DNA of 64,000 nt, from NCBI RefSeq assembly GCF_030160275.1, contig NZ_BSOA01000052.1, positions 89,159 through 153,158 on the forward strand. Direction: 5' to 3'. Positions 18,330-28,565 of the stretch are shown piece after piece (the stretch's first letter is position 1; each line of letters opens with the position of its first letter). A model generated the notes under the pieces. The model saw only the letters and a program-made list of their open reading frames with translations, made no database searches and was not told the origin of the DNA. The stretch comes from Dyella flagellata. Lineage in GTDB: Bacteria; Pseudomonadota; Gammaproteobacteria; Xanthomonadales; Rhodanobacteraceae. Both the position numbers and the translations under genes were made by a program.

Positions 18330-19658
18330 TCACGCCCTGACAAGCGGCAACCATAAACGCGCACGCACTCCGATACCCGCATCGCGCGCCACCAGCATCA
18401 CGCCGCCCTCGTGGGCTTCGGCAATTTGCCGGACCAGCGCCAGCCCAATGCCGGAGCCGCCAGGCTTGGTGGTGAAAAACGGTACGAACAGATTGTCGCT
18501 GGATGGCAAGCCTGCCCCTTCGTCTTCCACTTCGATCACCGCGTTTTCGCCGTCGCGCGCCCAACGGACTGTTACATGGCCTTCGCCGGGCAGCATCGCT
18601 TCCACGGCATTGCGCAACAGGTTGATCAATGCCTGCTCCAGCTGGTCCGCATCAACATGCACCTGCAAGGCCTCCCCCGCTTCGATGCGCACCGGCAAGC
18701 GTTGCTCCAGCCGCGCCGTTTTCTCGATCAATGCCGCCAGTTCCACCTCGCGCCACTGCGGCGGCGGTAGGCGAGCCAGTTTGCTGTAACTGGACAAAAA
18801 ACGGCCCAAGGCCGCCGCGCGATGCGCGATGACATCCAAACCGCCGCGGAAATCCTCACGCCAATCTGCCGGCAATGGGTCGCGCGCCATCAGGCTCGCC
18901 AGCGTTCCTGCCATCGACTGGATCGGCGCCAGCGAATTGTTGACCTCATGCCCCAGCACGCGTAGCAAGCGCTGCCACGCCTGCCGCTCTTCCTCACGCA
19001 GGACGCGGCCAACATCGTTGATCACCAGCAGCGAGCCACCTCGCCCCTTGTTGCGCAATGCGGCGTGGCGCACCTCGAAGCGGCCCTGGTGTCCGGGAAA
19101 GACATGTGTGAGCAAGGCCGACGGTGGGCCTTGCAACAAGCCTGACAAGCCCAATGCCTCGGCGGTGTTCCCGAACAGTTGCTTGCGTTCCGCGTCCAGC
19201 AGGCGCAGGCCTGCGGGATTGACCAGACGCAGACGCGAAGCATCGTCGAAGACGAAGACCGCGCTATCCAGCGCAGCCAAGGTCTTGCCCAGCAAGTGCG
19301 AGGATTCCTCGAATTCCAGTCGCTCTTGCTGCAATCGATCGGCCAGGGCGTTGATGTCGTAGATGACGTCGCCCAGCACTCCACCTTGTACACCGCGCAG
19401 ACTGTAGTCGCCCTGCCGCAATGCCTCCAGCAGACCGGCCAGCGTATACAAGGGGAACATGATGCGACGGAGCTGCCAGCGGGCCAGCAAGGCGGTGGCG
19501 ATTACGACCAGCAGTACCAGTCCCAAGCCCCACGACACGGACGGCAGACCGAATACCACCACCAACAGCAAACCGGCCGCACCAGGCAGCGCACACAGCA
19601 GGCTCCCTAGCAACACGCGCTGCTCGAAGCGCGGGATGGACGGCAACTTAAGCGCCAC
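18330..19658 (-). CDS. Sensor histidine kinase (NtrY-like) of the efflux operon
   Basis: About 442 residues. It has two adjacent transmembrane segments near the N-terminus (LLGSLLCALPGAAGLLLVVV and WGLGLVLLVVIATALL) and almost no periplasmic loop. A HAMP-like linker and a PAS-like region (LDSAVFVFDDASRLRLVNPAG) follow. The H-box is LRVLGHEVNNSLAPIQSMAG, and the HATPase boxes are NLLRNAVEAM, EVEDEGAGLP and GSGIGLALVRQIAEAH. It should autophosphorylate and signal to the response regulator encoded just upstream. The GTG at 19658 overlaps the regulator's stop by 11 nt and fits homologues; ATG at 19688 is the alternative. The short loop suggests membrane-internal signal sensing. Confidence 0.9.
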   Translation of the reverse strand: MALKLPSIPRFEQRVLLGSLLCALPGAAGLLLVVVFGLPSVSWGLGLVLLVVIATALLARWQLRRIMFPLYTLAGLLEALRQGDYSLRGVQGGVLGDVIYDINALADRLQQERLEFEESSHLLGKTLAALDSAVFVFDDASRLRLVNPAGLRLLDAERKQLFGNTAEALGLSGLLQGPPSALLTHVFPGHQGRFEVRHAALRNKGRGGSLLVINDVGRVLREEERQAWQRLLRVLGHEVNNSLAPIQSMAGTLASLMARDPLPADWREDFRGGLDVIAHRAAALGRFLSSYSKLARLPPPQWREVELAALIEKTARLEQRLPVRIEAGEALQVHVDADQLEQALINLLRNAVEAMLPGEGHVTVRWARDGENAVIEVEDEGAGLPSSDNLFVPFFTTKPGGSGIGLALVRQIAEAHEGGVMLVARDAGIGVRARLWLPLVRA

Positions 19659-21039
19659 CGCTGTCGCCCGCTTCGTCACGCAAGGCATGTTTGTCCAGTC
19701 GGCGGTAGAGCGCTTGTCGCGTGATGCCCAAGGCATCGGCGGCATGCTGCAAATTGCCGTTGTGCCGCTCCAGCGCGCGCTGGACCAGCCATGCTTCGGC
19801 CTGTTCCAGTGTCAATCCCTCGATATCCTGCCCGCCATCGGGCGGGGCACCGAAAGACAAAGAGGAAGCACTGACCTGATCGTGCTCGGCCAGCAAGGCC
19901 GCGCGCTCCATCAGATGCTGCAATTCGCGCACATTGCCGGGCCAGCGCCAGGTTTCCAGCGCGCGCTCGGCAGAGGACGCCAAACGCAAGCCATCGCGGC
20001 CATAGCGTTTCGCGTTGCGCGCCAGAAAGCGGCGAGCCAACGGCAGAATGTCCGCAACCCTTTCGCGCAAGGGCGGCAGGCGGATTTCCAGCGTGTTGAG
20101 GCGATACAGCAGATCCTTGCGAAAGCGGCCTTCCACCACCTCGGTATGCAAATCCGCATTGGTGGCCGAAATCAGCCGTAGGTCGACGCTTTGCGTGCGC
20201 GAAGAACCCAGGCGTTCAAACTCGCCCTCTTCCAGCACGCGCAGCAGCTTGGGTTGTTGCGAGGCCGGAATATTGCCGACCTCGTCCAGGAACAGCGTGC
20301 CGCTATCGGCCAGCTCGAAGCGACCGATGCGTTCGCTCTTGGCGTCCGTATAGGCCCCCCGCACGTGACCAAACATTTCCGATTCGAACACAGTCTCGGA
20401 AATGCCGCCCATGTTCACCTTGACGAACGGCTTCGTGGCGCGTGCCGACAACGCATGCAGGCGTCGCGCGATGACTCCCTTGCCGGTGCCGTTCTCGCCG
20501 AGCACCAGTACGTTGGCGTCGCTGGGCGCGACTCTCGCGACGAGCCCCAACACACGCTGCATCGCCTGCGACTCGCCGATGAAGTCATCCTCGGCATTGC
20601 CGCGCAACAAGGCGTTTTCCGCCTCCAGGCGACGCTCACGCCGTGCCGCTTCGCCCAATGCGATCTGGGTGCGCAGGACATTGAGCAGACGCGTGTTGTC
20701 CCACGGCTTTTCAATGAAATCCGCTGCGCCACGGCGCATGGCTTCTACAGTCAGCGCCACATTGCCCCAGGCCGTCATTGCGACCACCGGAAGATCCGGC
20801 GCGTGCTGCCGCAGTTGCTCCAGCAAAGCCAGGCCTTCTTCACCGGATGTGGTATCGCGGCTGTAGTTGCAGTCGATCAGGGCGCAGGCGAATTCGTGCC
20901 GGCGCACCGCCTCGATGGCTTGTGCCGGATCGGCCACGCCGACACTGGCAATGCCTTCGGACTTCAGCAACAGGCGCAAGGCCTCACGCACGTCGGGCTG
21001 ATCGTCGGCCAGGAGCACTTGGGGGGTGGATGGCTTCAT
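19648..21039 (-). CDS. Sigma54-dependent response regulator (NtrC family, GAYTDA variant)
   Basis: 463 residues from ATG 21039. The receiver domain (about 1-120) has acidic pocket DD (residues 12-13) and phospho-acceptor Asp56 in [10 protein letters not shown]. The central AAA+ domain has Walker A GENGTGKG and Walker [11 protein letters not shown]. The sigma54-contact loop reads GAYTDA instead of GAFTGA. The C-terminal Fis-type HTH is [21 protein letters not shown]. It is predicted to activate the sigma54 promoter at 30626-30642 that drives this same operon. It lies 74 nt after the third permease gene and overlaps the kinase gene. The loop variant is also found in other natural sigma54 regulators, to my knowledge. 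Confidence 0.93.
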   Translation of the reverse strand: MKPSTPQVLLADDQPDVREALRLLLKSEGIASVGVADPAQAIEAVRRHEFACALIDCNYSRDTTSGEEGLALLEQLRQHAPDLPVVAMTAWGNVALTVEAMRRGAADFIEKPWDNTRLLNVLRTQIALGEAARRERRLEAENALLRGNAEDDFIGESQAMQRVLGLVARVAPSDANVLVLGENGTGKGVIARRLHALSARATKPFVKVNMGGISETVFESEMFGHVRGAYTDAKSERIGRFELADSGTLFLDEVGNIPASQQPKLLRVLEEGEFERLGSSRTQSVDLRLISATNADLHTEVVEGRFRKDLLYRLNTLEIRLPPLRERVADILPLARRFLARNAKRYGRDGLRLASSAERALETWRWPGNVRELQHLMERAALLAEHDQVSASSLSFGAPPDGGQDIEGLTLEQAEAWLVQRALERHNGNLQHAADALGITRQALYRRLDKHALRDEAGDSGGA

Positions 21040-21072
21040 AGGGACAGTGTAATGGGATGATTTACAGAGATA

Positions 21073-21094
21073 GCTTGGGGCGCAGACCCCGAGC
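21073..21094 (-). other. Intercistronic stem-loop between permease C and regulator genes
   Basis: GCTCGGGG/CCCCAAGC stem (one mismatch) with a 6-nt centre in the 74-nt gap. No U-run follows. It may attenuate or stabilise transcripts so that regulators are made at a lower level than the transporter. Weak evidence. Confidence 0.3.
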
Positions 21095-21113
21095 ATCCCC
21101 ACCTACGGAAGGA

Positions 21114-23519
21114 TCAATCGTGACGCAACGCGATCACTGGCTCCACCGCCAGCGCACGCCACAGCGGCACCAGCGAAGCGAGGGTCGCCACCAGCACGAT
21201 CAAGACCAGCACCGGCAAAAATACCTGTATCTCGTAACCCTGCGTACGCAACTGCGCATTGGCCAACAACGCAGACCACGGCAAGGCCAGGCCGACGCCG
21301 ATCGCCAAGCCCATGCCGAGCTGAAGGACCAGTTGCCGGCCTACGTGACCGGCGATCGCCAGGTTGCCGGCGCCGATGGCACGCCGTATCCCTAGTTCAC
21401 GCGTACGCTGGGCAACCGCAAATGAGAGCACGCCATACAAGCCGGCCGCAGCCAATATCACGGCGATCAAGCCGACCGCGCTGAATAGCTGGATGAGGAT
21501 GGTGAGCTTGATACGCGCCATCTCGATGGCTTGCGACTGCGTGCGCAGTGCATAAAGTGGTGCGTCAGGATCCAGTTCGTGTGCGATCCGCGTCAGCGAC
21601 GGCGCGTACTCAATGGCCTTTTCACGGGTGTGCACGGCCACGTAGGCGCCGCCCATCGGTTGCTGCCACAGTGGCCGCATGAAGCTGGGCAGCGATGTTT
21701 GCAGTGCGCCATCCAGTTGCAATGGCCCCACCACCCCAATCACTCGCAGCGTCTGCGGCTGCGGATCTTCCGGGTGCAGAACCAGCCGCTGCCCCACTGC
21801 AAGGCGTCCTGGCCAAAGCGCCTGTGCCAGGCGCTGATCGATCACCGCCAACGGCTCGCTGCCAGTGCGGTCTTGCGCGTCAAAAAATCGCCCCGCTATG
21901 AGCTTGAGACCGTAAGTCTCAGCAAAGTGCTCATCGACAACGCCCATTTGCGCACGCTGGTAACCGCCCGCTCCACGCCCCTGACCGTAAGCGGCGACAA
22001 ATTCGTGGCTGCCCAGCTGCGCATCGGGAACGGTGTTGGCCACACTCGCGTCAAGTACGCCCGGCATTCGCCGCATGCGCTCCACCAGGCGCTCGAGATA
22101 GCGCAATCGCGTGTCACCATCCGAATACTCCCCTGGCAACAAGTGCACGCGCGCGGTAAGCACGTAGGCCGGGTCGGAACCGCCTCCTGCAGGCTGGGCG
22201 AGGACACGCTGCAAACCATGAAGGAAGGTGCCTGCACCCACCAGCAGGATCACGGTGAAGGCGATTTCCGCAACCACCAGCGCCTTGGCGACGCGCGCAA
22301 AGCCGCCGCCACTGGCCGTGCGATTGCCGTCACGCAGCATGTCCTGCAATTGCATGCGCGATACGTGCCAGGCGGGCAACAGGCCGGCCAGGACGGTGGT
22401 CAGCAACGCGACGATGGCACCAAGGACGAACAGGCGCGGATCGATGTGGAAATGCATGAAGTAAGGCGGCGCCGTGTCATTGCTGACCAGAATGTGCACA
22501 AACCAGCCGAAGCCAAAGTGAGTGATCAGCAAGGCCACGCCATAGGCTGCGATACTCAGCAACAGGCACTCCACCCACTGCGCACGCAACAAACGGCCCT
22601 GACTGGCACCGAGCGCACTGCGCAGCGCCAGTTCCCGCCCGCGGTTGAGCGCTTGCACCAGTTGCAGGTTCGCCACATTGCTACAGGCCAGCAACAGCAC
22701 CATGACCCCGGCTGCAAACATCAACCAGCTATAGCTGCGGATGTTCTCATCCACAAACCGCAAGGCTAACGGCTTCATTACCAGACGGCGGCCCGCACGC
22801 TGGCCCCGCAGCGCACTGCCCAGGTTGGCAGCCACCGCCTGCCATTCGTCGCGCGCCTGGGCCAGGGACAGCGATGGCTTGAGCAAAGCCAGGGTTTCAA
22901 CGTCCTCATCACTGCCCGGTTGCAGGCGCGCCGGCAGCCATACATCACTGACGAAGGGAAAGCCGAACGTTTTCGGCAATACCCCAACCACCGTGGCCCA
23001 GTCGCCATTGATGCGCAGCTTTCTGCCCACGATGCTCGGATCGGCAGCAAGCTCGTGGCGCCAGATCGTTTCACTGAGCATCACGACCAATGGAGCGCCG
23101 GACCTGTCGTCTTGCTCACCGATCAACCGCCCCAGCAAAGGCTGCACGCCCAGCATCGGCAGGACGGATGCGGAAACCTCGGTCCCGATATGAGATACCG
23201 AACCGGTTCCACCATCCACATCCATCATGCGTTCGCTATAAGCGCCGGATGCTTCAAAGCCATGCATACCGCGTTGCAACGCCAGAAATTCATCCGCGCT
23301 CATATCATGCAAGCCCGTACCATCCTGGTTCGCATATCCCATTGCCACCAGGCGCGGCGAATGTGGAAACGGCAACGGCCTGAGCACCATGCTATCGACC
23401 AGGCCGAACAGGAACAGCACAGCACCGAGGCCGATGCCCAATACCGCAATCGACAATGCGGTATAGCCGGGCTGCCGCCGCAAACGTCGCCAGGCATCCT
23501 TCAGATCACGCAGGGTCAT
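21114..23519 (-). CDS. ABC transporter permease C (MacB/FtsX type, duplicated core)
   Basis: 801 residues from ATG 23519 (GGGAG 7 nt upstream; a GTG codon directly precedes it). The architecture is TM near residues 20-42 (YTALSIAVLGIGLGAVLFLFG), a large MacB-PCD periplasmic domain, three TMs of an FtsX domain (about 265-400), a second TM (VAEIAFTVILLVGAGTF), a second periplasmic domain, and a final FtsX block (IKLTILIQLFSAVGLIAVILAAAGLYGVLSF...RELGIRRAIGA). This duplicated layout is the ADOP-like family of large permeases. It would be a membrane half of a mechanotransmission-type exporter. It is the most divergent of the three tandem permeases and is separated from permease B by a 115-nt gap. 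Confidence 0.9.
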   Translation of the reverse strand: MTLRDLKDAWRRLRRQPGYTALSIAVLGIGLGAVLFLFGLVDSMVLRPLPFPHSPRLVAMGYANQDGTGLHDMSADEFLALQRGMHGFEASGAYSERMMDVDGGTGSVSHIGTEVSASVLPMLGVQPLLGRLIGEQDDRSGAPLVVMLSETIWRHELAADPSIVGRKLRINGDWATVVGVLPKTFGFPFVSDVWLPARLQPGSDEDVETLALLKPSLSLAQARDEWQAVAANLGSALRGQRAGRRLVMKPLALRFVDENIRSYSWLMFAAGVMVLLLACSNVANLQLVQALNRGRELALRSALGASQGRLLRAQWVECLLLSIAAYGVALLITHFGFGWFVHILVSNDTAPPYFMHFHIDPRLFVLGAIVALLTTVLAGLLPAWHVSRMQLQDMLRDGNRTASGGGFARVAKALVVAEIAFTVILLVGAGTFLHGLQRVLAQPAGGGSDPAYVLTARVHLLPGEYSDGDTRLRYLERLVERMRRMPGVLDASVANTVPDAQLGSHEFVAAYGQGRGAGGYQRAQMGVVDEHFAETYGLKLIAGRFFDAQDRTGSEPLAVIDQRLAQALWPGRLAVGQRLVLHPEDPQPQTLRVIGVVGPLQLDGALQTSLPSFMRPLWQQPMGGAYVAVHTREKAIEYAPSLTRIAHELDPDAPLYALRTQSQAIEMARIKLTILIQLFSAVGLIAVILAAAGLYGVLSFAVAQRTRELGIRRAIGAGNLAIAGHVGRQLVLQLGMGLAIGVGLALPWSALLANAQLRTQGYEIQVFLPVLVLIVLVATLASLVPLWRALAVEPVIALRHD

Positions 23520-23634
23520 CACTCTGCTCCCGGCACAACGCGCGCCATAGAATGCTTGTCCCGCTCCAGTTCACCATTGCCGGTCGCATTGGCGGCTTTT
23601 CGCATGATTTCGCTCACCGGCTTCGTCATGCGCC

Positions 23635-26115
23635 TCAATCCCCTCGTAAAACCGACATCGGTTGGACACGACCGGCACGCAGCGCAGGCAGCAGGCAAGC
23701 GATCAAGCCGACCAGCGCCAAGGCCAGCGAAGTGCCCAACATCGCGGGAAGATCGAACACGGTACGCCCGAGCTGCTCCAGCACGGCGCGCGCAAGGTGT
23801 GACAACAACAGCGCCAGCCCCAATCCCAACAGCAAGCCCGCCAGGATCTGCAGCATGCCGCCGCGCAGAATCCAGCTCGCCAACCTCACTGGCGACGCAC
23901 CTAATGCCATACGCACACCGAATTCTCGTTGCCGCGCTGTAACCGCTACCGCCATCACCGCATACATGCCCACCGCCGCCAGCCCCAGTGCCATCAAGGC
24001 GAACAGGCCGACCAGCATCAGGTTCATACGCGGATAGTCTGTGGTCGCGTGCACCACGTCGTCCATCGTGCGCAGCGTGGCAATCGGCTGTCCCGGGGCT
24101 ACCTCTGCCACAGCCGCATGCACGCTGCCGCGATAGGTGTTGGGATCACCTTTCACGCGCACGGCAAATCGGAATGGGTTGAAGTAACGAAAGTTGTTCA
24201 AGATGTACGAAGGCACCTGCGCCAGGGGCATATAAAGGAACTCGCGGTGCCCGTCATCCAACGGACCAGATTGCCGTGTATCGGCCACCACGCCGATGAT
24301 GCGCGCAACGACCGGCTGCTTGTCAGGATCTTGCGCAAGTAGCTTGCCGCCGGGATAGCCGCTGTAGTCATTCACTACCACGAACTTGCCCAGGGCATGA
24401 CCACCGTATTCGTGCCGGGCCAACGCTTCATTGACGATAGCCACTGGCTCGCTGCCCGCGATATCCGTAGCGGCGAATGCACGCCCCTGTTTAAGCGCGA
24501 TGCGGAAGAGCGAGAAATAGTCCGTACTGACCCCGCGCATCTGCAGGGGCGTATCGAAATAGGGCTGATTCGGCGCATGCACCCCGCCCATGTTGAATTG
24601 TTGTGCCTGGTCGCCTGCGGGCAAACCATTGGTGACGGCAGCTTGCTCAACGCCAGGCACCGCGCTCAAACGCTGCACGACGCGCTGCGCCAAGGCTCGC
24701 GTTGACGCCGCATCCGGATTGCGGCCCAGCACTGGTGCCAGGTCGAAGGTCAGCACATGGTCGCTGGAAAAGCCCAGGCTGGCATGCGCCGCGTCGTATA
24801 GCGCGTGCAAGAACAAACCTGCGCCGCAGAGCAGGCAGGTGGCCAGACTCATCTGCGCCACCACCAAGGCGCGCCCCAAGCGCCCACTTTGACGACTCAT
24901 GCTGCGGCCACCCTCGCGCAATTCACCCGTCGAAACTGCAGCGCGGCTTCGCCACACGGCCAGGATTGCCGCCAACAACGCGCCAAGCACACCCACCGCC
25001 AGCGCCAACACCCAGGCCTCCCACTCGGGGTGCATCGCTTCACCATGCGTCCAATCGATCGGCATGAAATGACTGAACAAGGCCAGGCCGATCATCGCCA
25101 GCCCCATTCCCACCAGGGCGCCGCCCACACCGATCAAGCCACCTTCCGCCAACGCCGGTAAAGCCAGCCGCCATGGCGATGCTCCCAACGCAGCGCGCAC
25201 CGCCGCGTCGTGGTTGTGCGATAGCGCACGCAACAACATCAGATTGGTCAGATTCACCACCGCGATCAGCAACACGCATAGGGCACTGGCCAAAAACAGC
25301 AACATGACTGGGCGATCTTCCTGATGCAGTGCGATCTGCAGCGGCACCGCGCCGAAGGACGCGCGCTGCCAGTCGTTTGAAGTGGAACCGGGCATTGCCG
25401 CGTACATCGCATGAATTGCGGCGAGCAGCTGCGCACTGATTGCTGCAGGAGCAATGCCGTCCGCCAGACGTGCAACGACATAGTAATTGCGGTCGTCCTC
25501 CATCGAATTGGGCTGCAGTTGCTCGGGCAGCATGATGTCGTCATCACCAAACTGATCGAAGCTCGTCGGCAACACCCCAACGATGGTGCGCGGCACGCCC
25601 TCCACCTGCATGCTGCGACCGATCACGTTCATGGCCCCGCCATAGCGACGTTGCCAATAGCGCTCAGCGAGAATCACAGCCCTGGGGCCACCAGGTCGAT
25701 CTTCATCCATGGAGAAATTGCGTCCCAGGCGCAGCCTCACCCCAAGAGTTGGCAATGCGTCGTGATCGACCCGCAATGCCATTATCTGTTCTGGCTCACC
25801 TTGGCCGGTCGCATTGACGGCTATCGTGCCACCCATGATCAAACCCATGGAGGCAACGCCTCTGAGAGATTGCATGTGCTGGTACTGCCGGGGCGATGAT
25901 CCTCGGTAAGCATCTCCCTGGACCATTCCCAGCACCATCAACTGCTCCGCTGCAGGATAGGGCAAGGGCCGCCACAGCACGTGCTCGATCAAGGTAAACA
26001 CGGCCGTACTGGTGCTTACGCCCAATGCCAATACCCCACTGGCCAACAGTAGAAAACCAGGGCGACGCAGCGTGGCGCGCCAGCTTTGCAGGATTTCGCT
26101 AATCCAGATCGCCAT
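23635..26115 (-). CDS. ABC transporter permease B (MacB/FtsX type, duplicated core)
   Basis: 826 residues from ATG 26115 (MAIWISEILQSWRATLRRPG). Same layout as permease A: TM, periplasmic MacB-like domain, FtsX core, TM (LVVAQMSLATCLLCGAGLFL), second periplasmic domain, second FtsX core (FALMALGLAAVGMYAVMAVAVTARQREFGVRMALGA). N-terminal sequence LRRPGFLLLASGVLALGV is nearly identical to permease A, showing recent tandem duplication followed by divergence of the periplasmic regions. It starts 5 nt after the permease A stop, indicating tight coupling. Export substrate unknown. Confidence 0.9.
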   Translation of the reverse strand: MAIWISEILQSWRATLRRPGFLLLASGVLALGVSTSTAVFTLIEHVLWRPLPYPAAEQLMVLGMVQGDAYRGSSPRQYQHMQSLRGVASMGLIMGGTIAVNATGQGEPEQIMALRVDHDALPTLGVRLRLGRNFSMDEDRPGGPRAVILAERYWQRRYGGAMNVIGRSMQVEGVPRTIVGVLPTSFDQFGDDDIMLPEQLQPNSMEDDRNYYVVARLADGIAPAAISAQLLAAIHAMYAAMPGSTSNDWQRASFGAVPLQIALHQEDRPVMLLFLASALCVLLIAVVNLTNLMLLRALSHNHDAAVRAALGASPWRLALPALAEGGLIGVGGALVGMGLAMIGLALFSHFMPIDWTHGEAMHPEWEAWVLALAVGVLGALLAAILAVWRSRAAVSTGELREGGRSMSRQSGRLGRALVVAQMSLATCLLCGAGLFLHALYDAAHASLGFSSDHVLTFDLAPVLGRNPDAASTRALAQRVVQRLSAVPGVEQAAVTNGLPAGDQAQQFNMGGVHAPNQPYFDTPLQMRGVSTDYFSLFRIALKQGRAFAATDIAGSEPVAIVNEALARHEYGGHALGKFVVVNDYSGYPGGKLLAQDPDKQPVVARIIGVVADTRQSGPLDDGHREFLYMPLAQVPSYILNNFRYFNPFRFAVRVKGDPNTYRGSVHAAVAEVAPGQPIATLRTMDDVVHATTDYPRMNLMLVGLFALMALGLAAVGMYAVMAVAVTARQREFGVRMALGASPVRLASWILRGGMLQILAGLLLGLGLALLLSHLARAVLEQLGRTVFDLPAMLGTSLALALVGLIACLLPALRAGRVQPMSVLRGD

Positions 26116-26120
26116 TTGTC

Positions 26121-28565
26121 TCAATCCCCACGCAGAGCTTGCATCGGGTGCACCCGGCCGGCACGCCATGCGGGTTGCAGACATGCCAGCAAACCGGAGA
26201 CCACCAGCACGACGCAGGCAGTAACCAACACAAGTGGATCGAACAACGCATGATGGATCCCGGCGACGACGGCACGCATCACGCCCGCCAGCAAAAAGGC
26301 CAAGCCTGCGCCAGCGATAAAGCCCGCGGCAAGCTGCCATACACCATCGCGCAGCACGCTGTATGTCAAACGCGCAGGCGCCGCTCCCAGCGCCATCCTT
26401 ACCCCGAATTCCTGCACCCGCATGGCTACCGCCACCGACATCACGGCATACATGCCCGCCGCCGCCAGAAGCAGGGCCAGCGCTGCGAACAAGCCGACCA
26501 GCAACAGATTCAAGCGCGTCTCGGCCGTGGTCTCGTGCACTACGCTCTGCATGCTGCGCATACTGGCGATCGGTTGATCAGCCGCCACCTCGGCGACGGC
26601 TGCTTTCACCACCTTGCCGTAGCTATCGGGATTGCCATGCACACGCAGCACGAAGCGCAAGGGGTTGACCGTACGATATAAAGCCAGCAAGGCATCCGGT
26701 ATTTGCCGCATGGGCAAATAGAACAGCCCCTCTTTGGCGCTCAGTGGACCAAAGGGGCTGATATTGTCGATCACCCCGACAATACGGACGGAGATTCGCG
26801 GAAACTGTTCGTCGGGCGCGTCTACGATCAAGGTCTTGCCCAGCGCATCACCACCATACAAGCTATCGGCCAGCGCCTGGTTGACGATCGCCACCGGCTC
26901 CCCGCCCTTTCCATCCGTTCCCTGAAAGACCCTGCCCCGGCGTGCGGCAATACCGAAGGCGGCAAAGAATTCAGGACTTGCGGCGCGAAACAGTGGCGTA
27001 TTGGCGACCGGCTCGCCGCCTGGCGCATGGACGTCACCAAAATAGAACGCCTGGGTAATGTCGCCGGCAGGCAAGGCAGTGGTCGCTGCAACCTGCTCGA
27101 CGCCCGGCAAACCCCACAAGCGCTCCTGCAAGCGTTGAACCAGGGCTTGTACGGAAGCCGAGTCGGCATATTTCCCTTCCAGCGGAGCCAGGTCGAAGGT
27201 CAAGACATGATCGCTGGAAAATCCCAGCGGCATACGTGCCGCATCGTACAAAGCATGTAGGAATAGGCCTGCTGCACTAAGCAAGGTTGCAGCAAGCGCT
27301 ACCTGCACCACCACCAGTGCGCGCCCCAACCAACCGCCTTGCCGGCCGGGGCCGGTGCGACCGCCCTCGCGCAAGGCTTCCATCGACACCGATCGCATGC
27401 TGCGCCAGATACCCAGCGCCGCCGCGAGCAAAGCTGCGGTCATTCCGAAGCCCATGGCCATCACCACGGTCGATCCTTCGATCGACAAGCGGGTGCCGGT
27501 CAGCCAGTCGGCGGGAATCAAGCCCTTGAGTGCGCGCAAGCCGATCATGGCGAGGATCACACCCGCCGCACTTCCCAACAGGCCGATCAGCGATCCCTCC
27601 GCCAAGAGTGGCAGCGCGCGGCGCCACCCCATTGCACCCAATGCGCTGCGTACGGCAACGTCGTGATAGCGGGACAGTCCTCGCAACAACAACAAGTTGG
27701 CGAGATTCCCCCAAGCGATCAGCAACACTAGCGCAGCGCTGGCGAGAAACATCATCAGTACTGGCCTGGCGTGTACCCGCGTAGCGGTCTGCAGATCCGA
27801 TGCCACATAGCGCTGGGTCTTCATGTAGTCAGCTTCCCAGCCGCTCTGGGCTGCATAGAGCTGATGCATGCGCGCATCGAGTTGGGCGCTTACGGCAGCC
27901 ACCCCAACACCGGATGCCAACCGGGCAATTACGCGGTAATTACTGCCGTCATTGGAGACATCCGCGGGCAACGCCATGGGCAGCAGGATGTCGCTTTCCC
28001 GCAGGCCACTGTCCCGTGGCAACACGCCGATGATGGTATGCGTAATGCCTTCGATCGACAGTGTGTGGCCGACAATATCCATCCTGCCGCCGTAACGGCG
28101 CATCCAGAACCCATGATTGAGCAGCACCACCTTGGGACCGTTGGGTCTATCCTCATTGACCGAAAAATTGCGCCCAAGCTGCGGAGTTACACCCAGCGTG
28201 GGCAGCAAGCTATGGTCGATGTGCTGCATCGGCACCAACTCCGGCACCCCATCGCCGGCAACATTGGCCGAGCGCATGAAGCCATCGATGAAACCCAACG
28301 ATGCAACACCCTGCATGCCCGCCATATGTTGGTACTGGAAAGGCGAAGCCCACCATGCGGTACCCATTTTCTGCCTGCCCAAGGCCACCAGGCGCGAGGC
28401 CTGCGGATAGGGCAAGGGCCGCAGCAGCACGCTGTCGATCAGCACGTAGACCGCGACGCTGGCACCGATACCCAATGCGAGCACGCCGCTGGCCAGCAAC
28501 AGAAAACCGGGACGACGCAACATGGCGCGCCAGCTTTGCCAGATTTCCCACAGCCAGATGCTCAC
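26121..28565 (-). CDS. ABC transporter permease A (MacB/FtsX type, duplicated core)
   Basis: 814 residues, beginning with GTG at 28565 that overlaps the stop of the ATPase gene (GTGA). It has an N-terminal TM (LLASGVLALGIGASVAVYVLI), a MacB-PCD-like periplasmic domain, an FtsX core (VLLIAWGNLANLLLLRGLSRYHDVAVRSALGA), a middle TM (ALVVVQVALAATLLSAAGLFL), a second periplasmic domain and a C-terminal FtsX core ending PMQALRGD. As with MacB, the periplasmic parts would contact the adaptor and the cytosolic coupling helices the ATPase. The ending .MQALRGD is mirrored in permease B (PMSVLRGD). Confidence 0.9.
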   Translation of the reverse strand: MSIWLWEIWQSWRAMLRRPGFLLLASGVLALGIGASVAVYVLIDSVLLRPLPYPQASRLVALGRQKMGTAWWASPFQYQHMAGMQGVASLGFIDGFMRSANVAGDGVPELVPMQHIDHSLLPTLGVTPQLGRNFSVNEDRPNGPKVVLLNHGFWMRRYGGRMDIVGHTLSIEGITHTIIGVLPRDSGLRESDILLPMALPADVSNDGSNYRVIARLASGVGVAAVSAQLDARMHQLYAAQSGWEADYMKTQRYVASDLQTATRVHARPVLMMFLASAALVLLIAWGNLANLLLLRGLSRYHDVAVRSALGAMGWRRALPLLAEGSLIGLLGSAAGVILAMIGLRALKGLIPADWLTGTRLSIEGSTVVMAMGFGMTAALLAAALGIWRSMRSVSMEALREGGRTGPGRQGGWLGRALVVVQVALAATLLSAAGLFLHALYDAARMPLGFSSDHVLTFDLAPLEGKYADSASVQALVQRLQERLWGLPGVEQVAATTALPAGDITQAFYFGDVHAPGGEPVANTPLFRAASPEFFAAFGIAARRGRVFQGTDGKGGEPVAIVNQALADSLYGGDALGKTLIVDAPDEQFPRISVRIVGVIDNISPFGPLSAKEGLFYLPMRQIPDALLALYRTVNPLRFVLRVHGNPDSYGKVVKAAVAEVAADQPIASMRSMQSVVHETTAETRLNLLLVGLFAALALLLAAAGMYAVMSVAVAMRVQEFGVRMALGAAPARLTYSVLRDGVWQLAAGFIAGAGLAFLLAGVMRAVVAGIHHALFDPLVLVTACVVLVVSGLLACLQPAWRAGRVHPMQALRGD

